A stretch of 64,000 nt of DNA from Plasmopara viticola (Eukaryota > Oomycota > Peronosporomycetes > Peronosporales > Peronosporaceae), in assembly GCA_001695595.3 (NCBI GenBank), contig MBPM02000134.1, forward strand, positions 1-64,000, written 5' to 3'. Made by a program: the position numbers and the translations under genes. Below are positions 48,966 to 59,049 of the stretch, piece after piece (the stretch's first letter is position 1; every line of letters starts with the position of its first letter). A model generated the notes under the pieces. The model had not been told where the DNA came from. It searched no databases and saw only the letters and a list, made by a program, of their open reading frames with translations.

Positions 48966-49907
48966 TCACAGGAACGGCACATAAACCTGATGCATTGCAT
49001 GGTTCCTGCCTCTTCTGGTATGCGTCACCATGAAGAATCTCCCAGCACTGAGACCAGCAGCATTTAAAGCAGGTCCCCACACCAGATTGATCGGAATCGA
49101 GTTCAGTGCATTCACAAGAACTCCATATTCGGCAATCGACAAATGGTCGAAGAAGTCCGACGATGGAATTTCTCCTGCCAACATCGCGGGAGAATTGGCA
49201 TGCACCGCAACAACCAGGCCCGAAAACCAGGCTCGCAATGCAACGCCAGACGCAGCAGCATTTGCTCCCTGTGCAACAGGAGCACCAGTAATGCCCAGGC
49301 AAGCATGCAATGTCGCATCGTCTGCCCAGCCGATCGCAATGCCAGGATGATTGATGCCACCAACTTCCATTCGCTGCACCGCTTCATTCCAGGTCGCGTC
49401 ATAATCCAAGTCTTTGACGCCGGAATTTGTCTTCTTGTCACAGCTCCTTTGTTTGTAACATAAAGGCTGGTCGACTATCGCGCTTCCACCACATTCTAGT
49501 GCCATTTTCCTCGTCGTTCTTGTGTGTTGTTGCGGTAAAACTTCTACCAAGACGTGAATCCTCTCTTCTCCAAGCTCAAATTCTGGTCCAAACACCTCGT
49601 TCTTCGCAAGCTTCCACGATGGGCGCGTTTCCTTGTACTGCTTGCCGTTTTCGCCTCGTAAGAAACTCTCCACTTTTTTGTCGTGTTTTAGCCACGCGCC
49701 GTTCTTGTGCGCCAAATAAAGTGTCACGATGCTTGGCGGAACAGAGTGCTGTTGTGTGCTCAAGATGCCAGCGATAGCCTCCTGCAGCGCGCTCACTTTT
49801 GCATCACGTGCGATCTTGACAAAAAACACAGTTGCTTCGCCATATATCGTACACTTCAGCTCCACGTCGCTCATGTTTCCAAGTCCGAGACTGCGAAAAG
49901 GAAACAA
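48966..49907 (-). CDS. Crinkler (CRN)-type secreted effector, intact
   Basis: A 313-codon frame; Met12 (MSDVELKC) is the likelier start because the homologues in blocks 1 and 3 begin there. The N-terminal domain (about 12-125) has the CRN layout: a ubiquitin-like strand pattern, LYLAHKNGAWL at 63-73 as the LFLAK-type motif, and FELGEERIHVLVEV closing the domain. CRN N-termini direct translocation into host cells, and the C-terminal domain acts there, usually in the nucleus. The C-terminal domain (about 180-313) is not one I know by name. Its core APVAQGANAAASGVALRAW is shared with the protein at 59050. No obvious signal peptide, as in many CRNs. It lies just left of the viral element. Confidence 0.8.
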   Translation of the reverse strand: MFPFRSLGLGNMSDVELKCTIYGEATVFFVKIARDAKVSALQEAIAGILSTQQHSVPPSIVTLYLAHKNGAWLKHDKKVESFLRGENGKQYKETRPSWKLAKNEVFGPEFELGEERIHVLVEVLPQQHTRTTRKMALECGGSAIVDQPLCYKQRSCDKKTNSGVKDLDYDATWNEAVQRMEVGGINHPGIAIGWADDATLHACLGITGAPVAQGANAAASGVALRAWFSGLVVAVHANSPAMLAGEIPSSDFFDHLSIAEYGVLVNALNSIPINLVWGPALNAAGLSAGRFFMVTHTRRGRNHAMHQVYVPFL

Positions 49908-50114
49908 GACTAATCGAAAAACGTCAAATCGATAATGACATTGACCCTCTGATGATCAGAATGATCACTAAACTTATGATATACTGCTCTTTTTTAATGA
50001 TCAAGTCACCTTAGAGGCAAAACCAGTATCTACCATTAGCAAAAGATAGAACCCGGTAATTTCAAAAAATGGTCAAAGGATACTATAGACTTTAATGAGT
50101 GAATTACGCACCAC

Positions 50115-50360
50115 GAGTCACCACCTTCCACTCAATGACAGCTAATTACAGTAACTCTAGACATAGGGTCAGCATGAGTCACCGAGTTACCACTTTTTGC
50201 AACTTCCTCCCACTTCTTTTAGTTACTACTATATCATGTATGTCTTTATCATACTATACCTTCTTATGAGTACATGATATTGAACATTGATAAAAAGTAA
50301 AGACTCGGGTGGCTCAGGTGACTCAAGTAAACAGAAATTCTTCTACACTGACTTGAAGAG
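50115..50360 (+). repeat. left terminal inverted repeat, viral element copy 2
   Basis: Matches the reverse complement of 58690-58926 over about 240 bp with moderate divergence. Shared stretches include GGTCAGCATGAGT, CCACTTTTTGCAACTT and the GACTCAGGT-type repeats. The same sequence forms the left end of copy 1 (30599 to about 30845). Confidence 0.75.
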
Positions 50361-50762
50361 TGTATTAACATCGGAATGAAATACGCTGATGAGTCAACAT
50401 AGCGGTGACTTTGTGTCTCATGGTGATTCACTCGAAATCGACATCGACAGATACACTCGAACGATGATCCGCTAATGTGACTTCATATTACGGCTTTCGC
50501 CTGTTTTACCATGCGATCATAGTCGTCCAAGGTAATTCTTGACTCATCTACCTCTGTCCTTGGCTTGGGAGTTGGTAAAGAGTATTAATTATTGCCGAGT
50601 TGAATCGGCTGAGGTTCTTATGAGTCTATATATCGGACATCAATTGCGTGGCTCTGCGTCTATCACAACGGAAGATAATGGGAATTATACCTCAGTCTCC
50701 CAACAGCCAACGTTTTTGAGATCCATGTCTATATCGATGTAATTGATCAAAAATTATTATAC

Positions 50763-51089
50763 TTATCTTTCTAGTTGATCGTGTTGCAGATAGTAGAGCC
50801 AAAGAACACAATACTGCCCACAGTGTCCAAATCGAGGATTTTGAATGCCAATTTCGCGGTTCGAATAATCCTTTGCCATCACACGAGGCCTAAGTAATTC
50901 GAGAGGATTAAAGTACGCTTTATCTCTGTTTGATACTGCCATCCAGTGTCGGCCGAGCATGGGATTGTCCATGTTGATCATACAGTAGTCTTTGCTTTTG
51001 TCCAAATTCTTTTTGAGATCAATTTGGTCTACTTTGACGCCAAAAGAATTAGCGAGTGTCATGCGCTGATCATCCGTCGTTTTAAACAA
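50763..51089 (-). pseudogene. adenovirus-type (C48-like) cysteine protease
   Basis: A 108-codon frame with the Ulp1/adenain order: LGRHWMAVSN (catalytic His), KAYFNPLELLRP (the Asp/Asn strand), IQNPRFGHCGQYCVLWLYYL (Gln oxyanion residue, then catalytic Cys in GHCGQYC). Such proteases mature capsid proteins in adenoviruses and Polintons. The N-terminal part is displaced by a frameshift near 51095, as homologous sequence continues upstream in another frame, so I call it a pseudogene although the catalytic core is complete. Confidence 0.75.
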
Positions 51090-51298
51090 AAAAAAATCTT
51101 ACTCGCGGCGCTTTGTTTTTAAAATCAGTATTATATAAATGTCATGAACATAATCACATAAAACTGTGTCGTCTGCATCTGATATTTCTGCTTTTGAGCA
51201 TTCGTCGAACCAGCTCCCGCTGAGACACTCTTCCGCGATAATGTATGGACATATATTCAGGATTCAACGTCTAACACCGGTCAGTGTGCCGGACAAAT

Positions 51299-51765
51299 TT
51301 AATTTGATCTCTCATAGATCCCTTCGCAAGCCGCATTTGTCAGTTGGAAAGAAGCCGTCAACGAGTTGCTTATCAAACTGCAAACTCTTAATGGTGGTGG
51401 CAGCTTTGTAGCTTTGACTGCTGCCTGTACTGCGGATCAATTGATTCCTAAGGCCGGTGCGTGACAGTTCATTGACAGTGTTCAGGTTGTTATTGATGAA
51501 ACCACCGTAGGAACGAACCAATTTCATGAAAATGGAAATACAAGATTCAAGACTATCATCAAAACGGACAATAACACGTATGTGAAACATGGTCCAACCA
51601 GCAACTTTGTCTTGGATGAATGATCCAATCCAACGATTCAAAGAGTTTAGCGGAGCGGCAAAGTCACACGAAAAATTGGTCACTTCGTCGTTTATGACAG
51701 CTTGTAATAGCGTAAATGAGTTTGGCTTAGCTAACACCTCACTGAATCGAGGAGCCGCCGAATGA
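51299..51765 (+). pseudogene. capsid-protein candidate A (copy 2)
   Basis: The plus strand reads NELLIKLQTLNGGGSFVALT, then AGA-stop, then QFIDSVQVVIDETTVGTNQF and NTYVKHGPTSNFVLDE. The segment pattern (beta strand, loop, I.(S/E)V.V.I....V, aromatic/His tail) resembles the first jelly roll of PLV-type major capsid proteins. Internal stops occur at several places. Structure prediction would be needed to confirm the fold. Confidence 0.4.
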
Positions 51766-51813
51766 TCGCTTTTTAACGCTCTTGATTAGCAAAGTTCAAA
51801 GCTTGCATTCGAT

Positions 51814-52930
51814 GTGATGGGAGGTAGCGCAATAATTAAGCAGTTTCGAAACCCCAAGTGTATGTGGCTCCTACTGACGCCATTGCCGTTAGCTCGTCAT
51901 TTTACGTCGCGCATTATCTGGCTCGCATTAAATTGCGGGATAGTTCTGACAACTCCAAGAAATGTTCAATGCAGAAGAACACGCGCGCCTTTATTTACCT
52001 CAATTACAACAGTCAATCTGCTACTTTAGTTACAATTGGTACTGCAGGGGATGTTGCGCCTGTTACAATTGCTAGTTTGAGCAATAAATGAAGTTTGGAA
52101 CCATCTGCCCAGTGCTTTCAAACTTAAGCAGTGGTACTACAACTATTACCTTGGCTGGGTGTCTTGCGCTCCCTGCATCTGCTGCAACTCTTACGATTAC
52201 AGCCCACGTTAATGGTACTCCCCTGCCGGAATCGGAATCACTCCTTCACGATCGCTCTCACGTCTTCGCGTTCCAACCTGCTCGCCTAACCCAAGGCGAT
52301 CATGCATTAAATCAGAAGAAAGTATTACGCTACTTCGAACGAATTACGAATAAATTTACAGTTTTGCCGGGCACTTCCTCCACTTGGATATTTAGTAATG
52401 ACATTGTTAATCAAAAGCGTTTGATCATGCAACTTGTTATCACCAATACAACCGCAGGTGCTACTGTATCGGACTAAATATATTTGTTTCGTAGCCCATT
52501 CCCGACTTTACCTGCTACGACAAGTCCATTTGCTGCATTTGAAAAATCTACAAGTTACTGTAGGAACCGCACCTACTTGAAACATACCGGTTAGTTCTGG
52601 ATATGATCTGTTCGTGCAAGAGATGTCAAACTCGGGCGTTGGTGGTGGCCGTGATGATGGTACGTCGGCTGGTTCGTTATCTTAGCGTCAATGGAAATCA
52701 CTCTACCGATTCGTTGCTGTTGATATTGGTCGTCGTCTTTCACGTGAAGATAGAGCATTATCGTATCTGGCAACCTTAACTGCAACTACGCTCTCACACT
52801 CTATTACCAAGTTGGCGCAAAGTTGTTGCAACAGTGGATTCGACGATGGGTACTGTATCGCAAATTCCAGTGCAAATTTAATTTAAACACCTTCGTTTTC
52901 CCAATCTTTTTCCATCGCTAAGAACGTAAT
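51814..52930 (+). pseudogene. virion structural candidate B (copy 2)
   Basis: Frames 51858-52091 and 52088-52477, then broken pieces to about 52.93 kb, match 32406-33520 of copy 1. The protein texture is beta-rich with Thr/Ser/Ala (TAHVNGTPLPES, FTVLPGTSSTWIFSND, LVITNTTAGATVSD). The two frames overlap by four bases, probably one gene split by a frameshift. Likely a penton, spike or fibre component by texture and position only. Confidence 0.35.
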
Positions 52931-53095
52931 CATAAATATACATTTTTTTAACCATCTTAAACATACATGGCCTATTCAAGTTGCTTTTTTACAGTTAATC
53001 AGACCAAGCAAAAAGCTTACGATCGCTATTACAATGCAATGACGATGAGTATTTTGTTTGAGGCAAGCATCTAAAGGCTCTAATTCAATACAAAT

Positions 53096-53448
53096 CATCA
53101 GACGATGCAAGCACTGATTCGCTTGCAAAATTGTTCCGGTCAGTGATGGCAAATCGTGAGTACGAGTATGATAAAAAAAAGTTTCCAAGCGAGCTGGGGC
53201 GGCACCCTCGCCTACTCGACAACAATTTAAAGAAACGGATGGGGAAGAGAGCAGTGATGACGAAGAAAGTGAGCGAAAAGGAGACAGGCGGCGCTAAGTC
53301 TTCCTGGCATAAAAGAGTATATACTGACGAGACCAATAGAAACAAAAGTCAATTTGCAGCAAACTTATACGACAGTATTCGACATAGATTTGGCAAAGCT
53401 GTCGATAACGCAAGGGCAAAGACTATATCGAAAAGACAATGCTCTTAG
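53096..53448 (+). pseudogene. conserved basic protein of the viral element (copy 2)
   Basis: A frame with FAANLYDSIRHRFGKAVDNA near the end, preceded by Lys/Arg-rich stretches. Homologous to 33640-34035 of copy 1. The family is unknown; a DNA-binding virion core protein would be one possibility. Confidence 0.4.
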
Positions 53449-53929
53449 AGCGCCAAGAAAGCATTGAATGAGTCGAGATGCTATGAATCAGTACAAAGCT
53501 GAAATAAAAGGCTGACTCAATGGAATAGTTATCTTAAGCGAACGTTGCTCAATTTTTACTTTAATTCGTTAACTTTTTATTAGAAGTTTGCTGACAGCAG
53601 CATTTAGCGCACCAACTTGGGAGTAATCAAGAGTATGTTGATTTCCTTTCAGATCATTATCGCCTACTTTTTTCATACGTTCATTTGGCATATCGCTGAC
53701 CGTTTCTCCACACACTTTCATTGCATCCTGTGCAAATCAGTCCAAGATTTGCTTTGGTCTCTCCCTTCTAGTTGTAACGGACTGATTCCGATGGTCCAAC
53801 GTGATGGAAATAGGTGTTATATTCTCGTTGTGTTGCCATTAAAAATTGTGCATATGGATTGCACACAGAAAATGAAAGACGAGAATATCGCAGAAGCCGT
53901 AACACTGACTGGGACTAGTCTTGATTGCT

Positions 53930-54393
53930 CCAATTGTTTCAATGTACATTGTATTGATAACAATTTGGTGCTTCGCCAACACCAACCGTGTATGCGTTTG
54001 ATCCAGAAAGCTGCAAAAAAGCCGATGGCGATCCGGTTCCGATACCGACTCTACCAGCAGAGGTTACTGCAATCCTACGCGTACTTGTGTTTATCGAAAT
54101 CGAATCGTTGCCAGCAGTAGTTCACTATTTAAGGAGGTTGCAATCGTTGCATTGTTCATTTGTAATCCGAATTCAATATGCGATGCATCTGACAATTCGA
54201 TGAAGATCGGCATAACGTAGTTAGCAGATCCATCATTAAGCGCATTAGATGCTTCAATATAGATACTACTAGAATTTAGCGCGAGAAGAGCAGTTCCGAA
54301 CGAACTGAAGTATGCCGCTTTGTTGTTAAACGCCATCTTATCAACAGTGTCTGAAACAAGGTAAAGAAAGCCACTTGAAAGTGTAGGCGTCAA
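53930..54393 (-). pseudogene. fibre-like protein (copy 2)
   Basis: 54091-54393 reads from a Met near the middle (MAFNNKAAYFSSFGTALLAL) on the minus strand. After a frameshift near 54090 the other frame continues with AGRVGIGTGSPSAFLQLSG, a good match to the GIGTTSPS motif of tail-fibre/collar proteins. Collinear with 34301-34920 of copy 1. Confidence 0.5.
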
Positions 54394-54459
54394 CCCAGCA
54401 GGATCAATAAAAAAGCATTCGCTGAGGTTGCAAGGGTGTATGTATGATACCCACTCTTG

Positions 54460-54724
54460 TAGAATTGTGTGTTTACAACATTGACTTTACGCCTGGGACG
54501 TGAAACCGACATATAATTCATCGCTTCAATTGATAGTGAAAAAATCAGCGTTTGTAGCTGAACTACCTCCTACAAATGAACCCGGATTATCGGTCGAATA
54601 TAAATTCAGCAACGCTTACGTTTTGTTGTTTGATGTTAATGTCGTTCTCGATGCAATGACCAGCCCATTTGTATCAGATACTCGACAAATCTTCAAGAGA
54701 AATAGTCAAAAAGCGGAGATATGA
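54460..54724 (+). pseudogene. unrecognised viral-element ORF C (copy 2, truncated)
   Basis: Matches the first two thirds of 35028-35384. It is cut at the internal deletion, where the last codons are read into sequence equal to about 39.05 kb of copy 1. Confidence 0.4.
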
Positions 54725-54729
54725 ATAAA

Positions 54730-55430
54730 TTAAGTTCATCGTCGTGCTATCCAACTGATTTGTCTGCGGTCCCATAAGCCGAACATTTATAAAATCGTTA
54801 AGTTGTAATGTGACCCCTCAAAGATAGTTTGCACCTTCTTCTGGACTGAGAAGAACGCTCGGCCATACCAAACGAAGTGGATTATGCACATTCAACCATA
54901 ATTTGATGTAATCGAACACAAGCCTCAAGTTATCAGTTGCTTTTGCTTTAGCCAGCGCTTTAAACTCAGATTGAGTTAGAGATATCTTATCATACGTTTC
55001 GGTAAGCACCTTTGCTGCTTTAGCGGGGACGGACATTATATCCTCATAGCTGACGTACTTCTTCTCTTTCTCTGGCGTCACTTCGTTTTACAGCTTTTCA
55101 GCATTGTTTTACTTACTCAGTTTCTTTCGCGATCTTAATATCTAAAAGCATCACGAGATCGGCTTTTGGCCATTTTGCACACGTCGTTCAGTGTCAGCAT
55201 GAGACTCTCCGCTTGTATTAATGCTTATCAGAAGCGCAATGATGCTCGAGTTTTATTACTTGAACTTTTTGAAAAAAAGCGTCGTCGTATATCGTTGGAC
55301 TATAAATATTATAAGTGAATGCATCTGGATGTCGTTGTCGTTTCGCAACGCGGGCCTTGCAAAGCTTGATCAGTTGTCTATTGTATAGAAATACCGTAGT
55401 GTCCGACAAATCATCAGACTCGCTTCCCAT
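54730..55430 (-). pseudogene. tyrosine recombinase (integrase), decayed (copy 2)
   Basis: Frames 55218-55430 (LSDTTVFLYNRQLIKL, N-terminal helices) and 54818-55081 (YVSYEDIM, LRLVFDYIKLWLNVHNPLRL) match the recombinase remnant of copy 1. The C-terminal frame stops earlier, just after EEGANYL. The catalytic His/Arg/Tyr block is absent. Confidence 0.5.
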
Positions 55431-55439
55431 TCTTGAATC

Positions 55440-55945
55440 ACGAGTAATAATGTTTTAATCGCATCTAGACTGAGTGTTTTAGATTCGACTTTTTTTCTCT
55501 CGCTTTGTATATAAGTAATCCGGTTTACAAAATAGATGTACAACCGTCGATTTGAGTCAATCGAGGGCTGTAGAAGTCCTACATTGCAAACCCGTTTGAT
55601 TGTGTCATTTTTAATTAAATAAAGGCCACACATATTATTTACCTCCGAATGCTCTAAGAAGCTGGTGAAGGCTTACAAATCAGGCAAAGTATTGACATTA
55701 CATATGTCTTACGAAGAAGTTCACGTAAAAATCAATCAGGACTGAGTGGTTTTCGTTTTTGAGGAAGCTTGTGGAATGGAATCAAAACTGCTGCGAAAGA
55801 AATCAGTTTCTTCCTTTGTAATAACTAGAAGCCAATTACATTGAGTATCCTCGACGGTATTTGCTACTGAGTTCGGGCGTGAAGCCGGCTCTCTGCGTGG
55901 TCTAGTGAAACTGGTTAGCGGTGTAGGCCTCATGTTTCCTCCCAT
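55440..55945 (-). pseudogene. conserved unrecognised segment (copy 2)
   Basis: Minus frames at 55370-55633 and 55736-55945 correspond to 39.8-40.3 kb of copy 1. No domain is recognised. They may be the N-terminal part of the recombinase gene or a separate small gene. Confidence 0.3.
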
Positions 55946-56127
55946 GACTCGTCATCCTTTTAAAGGGGAATCGTTTCGATCGGGTATCTTTAGTTATATA
56001 TATCTTGATGTTTGAATTATATAAGTATAACAATATTCATGATCGGTCCAGGTCATAAAGATCGCTTGTAGTCAAAGCGATATTTGCTATGTGGGTAGCG
56101 CGTTTAATCTACTCACACATCGTATGA

Positions 56128-56531
56128 GTGAATATCGGTACGAAGGGAAAGGAACGAGCGAAACTGCAATCTATCTATACTTCCGAAAGTGCGGTCCGTG
56201 CGAGATTAAAATCATATTATTTAAGCAGTATTAGTTTGCCGACAGTCATCAGCTACATGCTTACAAAACGTCATGGATCAACAAATCCGAAACAACTTGT
56301 GTGTACCTCCACGTGAAAAGTAGAAAATAGAGAAAAAGTAGACATTTGGAAGTCAATAAGGAAACACTTACTGAAAAATACAAGCAATTCAACGAGGTGA
56401 AGAAGGAAAGGCTTGTCGAGAAGGCTGCGTGTGAATGCGGTGGTCATTGCCAATATAGAGGCGGAGCATATCACTTAAATCTTAAAGGCATATATGATGG
56501 GCAGAAACTAAGTAATTTCGGCTCAGCTTAA
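56128..56531 (+). pseudogene. GIY-YIG nuclease-like C-terminal remnant (copy 2)
   Basis: The frame 56346-56531 has a Lys/Glu-rich helix (EKYKQFNEVKKERLVEKA) followed by CECGGHCQYRGGAYHL. This is a Lys-rich tail plus Cys/His finger of the kind that ends many viral GIY-YIG proteins. The nuclease core itself is not visible. It lies in the part missing from copy 1, so it is a different gene from 36409-36990. Confidence 0.4.
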
Positions 56532-56551
56532 TCTTTTAGCTGTCTTGGCGT

Positions 56552-56950
56552 ATGATTAAAAATACTTTCATTTGTAATCACAAAATACCGATTTCTCCGC
56601 TCTCATTTCTTTATACGATGCACTGCGCTAGCTATACTTCCAAGATTTGTCGCAAAATGGTTCGATATCGGAACTTCAAACTCTTGCCACTATCCCTTCT
56701 ACTTTTCGACTCGGTGTCCATCCCCTCATTCTTCAAAAAGCCACTCAATACATTGGATGACATAGTTAGGAATTCTCTACTCGTTTCAGGCCATCTGCTG
56801 TATTTACTATACCACTCAGACGTCGATGCCTTTTGATTTCGTCATCTTCTTCATCGCTCAGTCTCTCATGCTTAAAGAGGAGCCACTTCACCACGTTGTT
56901 GGTTTTTTTTGTCCGGAGTTATTTCTTATAATTCGTGAGAGGGACTCGAA
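56552..56950. other. unassigned stretch of the viral element
   Basis: A 94-codon plus frame (56552-56836) and overlapping minus frames occur here, none recognised. It may belong to the 3' part of the helicase gene or to a separate lost gene. Confidence 0.3.
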
Positions 56951-56954
56951 TCTT

Positions 56955-58140
56955 GTCAAATTAAATCACGCGAGGTATTGAAGTATGTCACGACCTGCAT
57001 CGAAATTAGCTAGAGTATCGACATAGTGATCAAAATATTTTATATCACCGACCCGGCTTCCACTGACAACGAGACACATATAATATGTGTCTCGTTGCTT
57101 CAGTGATTGACCAAAAGTGATTTTTGTCAGGATAAAGAATTTTGCATAGTCATTGACTTCAATAGTTCCGAGACCCTTGTGATCAATTTGCGTGCGGTCG
57201 TCGGTGACGTATCCTTCATTTGACTGTTCATAGAGCGATTATTTGAGTCAAGAACTTTGTCCAGTACAATTGATAGCTTACTCCGTCGAATACTGTTGCA
57301 CCGAGCAGTGATACGCTCCATTGACGGATCTACGAGATTACTCTTATGGCCAAATTAATGTAGAATTCTTCACACGCACCTGCGTTCCTTTCAAAAGTGG
57401 AACCATCTTCATCTTCACATGCGGCTTTTGATTTAAATGAGTAGATTACTTCACAAAGACCTGAAACACAACATCAATTTTATCAGATAGCACATATTCG
57501 CTATGATCAAGCCAAACATCAACTCGCTCTTGATTGATTGCTACTCAGGACCATACCTATGAGGAACCCCACTAAAAAGACTGAATACACGAGGGACGTT
57601 CTTATGAGCATCAAATGGACCATATGAACGAACATCAGCAGATTTGTGATCCATTAAGTGTGTCACAGCGTCGATAATGACACTCGCCATGAGGTGGGCA
57701 ACTACTGTCTTGAACTCCGGAATATATTTGTAAGGAAATGACCAATTTGTAGGCTTGAAAGACTTCTCCAATTGGACTGAACACAAATGCATCCACTTCT
57801 TCCTTCCAAAAACGAAGCTTTGATCAAATTGACAAACCGTTATTATGCGTTCGCACAAAGGTTTGTCGGATCAGCAGCCGAGTTTTGATGCATCAATAGT
57901 GACATTGTAAAGCGATGATAAATCATAAAGATCAACCTTGATGCACTTGCGAATTAGATTCTTGTCCAAGAGCATCATGTCATTTCCAATCTTCTTCAAG
58001 ATGATCTCCTTGATTTCAATTCCACTGGTGGTTTCCTTGGTGAATTTAGCAGTCGTAGTCTTGGCTTTTGGCTTGGTCGAATTACCGATCTCTATCGGTG
58101 ATGGAGTAGCATCCTTTTCAAATGCTTCCTAGTATTCACC
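56955..58140 (-). pseudogene. D5-like primase / SF3 helicase, decayed
   Basis: Read on the minus strand across several frameshifts, the order fits virophage/PLV primase-helicases. A Lys-rich N-terminal part (about 58140-57870) comes first. Next is a block ending PRVFSLFSGVPHRYGPE (frame 57541-57858), the D5 linker before the helicase. QKPHVKMKMVPLLKGTQ and VRVKN follow near 57400-57360, a damaged P-loop of the GxQGxGKN type. Last comes NDYAKFFILTKITF...RDTYYMCLV...KYFDHYVDTL with EAGRDILQYL-like text (about 57.16-56.97 kb), the sensor/C-terminal part. It would have replicated the viral genome. Missing from copy 1. Confidence 0.6.
57061..57105. repeat. hairpin inside the helicase remnant
   Basis: Arms 57067-57081 and 57083-57097 are perfect 15-bp reverse complements around one base. 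The flanking CACTGA and TCAGTG extend the stem after a short bulge. Confidence 0.85.
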
Positions 58141-58340
58141 ATACTGTTCTACCCAGACAATGCCGTCATTCTCACTTTAAAAGTCATCTTATTATACATT
58201 CATGAGTCATCACGACTTCCATTCACTCACTCCACTGCTCAATCTGGCTCAGAGCCACATAAAGGCGAAGCTATCTTTGTCGTCGCTTAAATAAGTTAAT
58301 TGTCACCGTCGGTATCATATTTGTCGTGCAAATTGATTTT

Positions 58341-58655
58341 TTATTGATCTGAAGTATATTCCTCCCCATATACTGCGCTCTTCGTGACTGCTGGTGTGAC
58401 AACCGACTCATCCAATTCTGAAACTCTGCTTACCTTGCCATTCGAGGCCTCGACGGGCTTGATCACCGATAGCACTGGTGTATCAACAACCTCAGCGACG
58501 ACAAGGATATTGATTGACATGTGGAGGCATTTTTTAACTATATAACTCCAATCTGCAATAATTTCCTGATCGATAATAATCGAATGCTTTCCGCATCGTT
58601 CTTTCTTGCGAACAAGCTTACACCGCTCCCCGTTGCTCTTAATGAAATTGCACAT
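58341..58655 (-). CDS. small Cys/His-motif protein of the viral element
   Basis: A 104-codon open frame starting MCNFIKSNGERCKLVRKKERCGKH. The C..I...GERC......RCGKH zinc-binding-like motif is typical of N-termini encoded by large DNA viruses and PLVs. It may be the N-terminus of the adjacent primase-helicase, cut off by a stop, or a separate protein. It is still open, unlike most of the element. Confidence 0.45.
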   Translation of the reverse strand: MCNFIKSNGERCKLVRKKERCGKHSIIIDQEIIADWSYIVKKCLHMSINILVVAEVVDTPVLSVIKPVEASNGKVSRVSELDESVVTPAVTKSAVYGEEYTSDQ

Positions 58656-58689
58656 TTTATATGACTATGAATATATACTATATATTCTT

Positions 58690-58926
58690 CGCTTGTCATT
58701 GCAAAAGGATCTCTATTTACCTGAGTCACCTGAGTCTTCACCTTTTATAGATATTCAAATATATATATATCAATAAAAAAGTATAGTATGATGGAGACAT
58801 ACATGGTACAGTAGTGACTATAACCAGGAGGAAAGAAGTTGCAAAAAGTGGTGCCTCGTTTACTCATGCTGACCCTTCTATCTGAAGTTACTGTAGTCGA
58901 CTGTCACCCCGCAGAAGATGGAGACT
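58690..58926 (-). repeat. right terminal inverted repeat, viral element copy 2
   Basis: Reverse complement of 50115-50360. The outer border is put at GAGTC(A/T)CCA(C/T)CTTC. The flanks beyond it do not match, and I found no clear target-site duplication. Confidence 0.75.
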
Positions 58927-59049
58927 CACATTCGAGTTTTATTGCTTGATTATTTTTGTGAGTATTGGTCGATTGTATAAAGTGGTTCAGGTCTAAAACC
59001 TCATTTCGGTTTCTCATGTTTTCATTTCTCTGTTACTTTCTACAGCAAA

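Larger units (their letters stand above)
50115..58926 (+). mobile_element. endogenous Polinton-like virus, copy 2 (internally deleted)
   Basis: An 8.8-kb element bounded by diverged terminal inverted repeats. It holds an adenovirus-type protease, capsid and fibre candidates, a tyrosine recombinase, a GIY-YIG-like tail, a D5-like primase/SF3 helicase and a small Cys/His protein. Compared with copy 1 it lacks about 3.8 kb, including the packaging ATPase; the junction is at about 54690-54700. All larger genes are broken. It sits between a minus-strand CRN and a plus-strand CRN-C-like gene. Confidence 0.75.
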
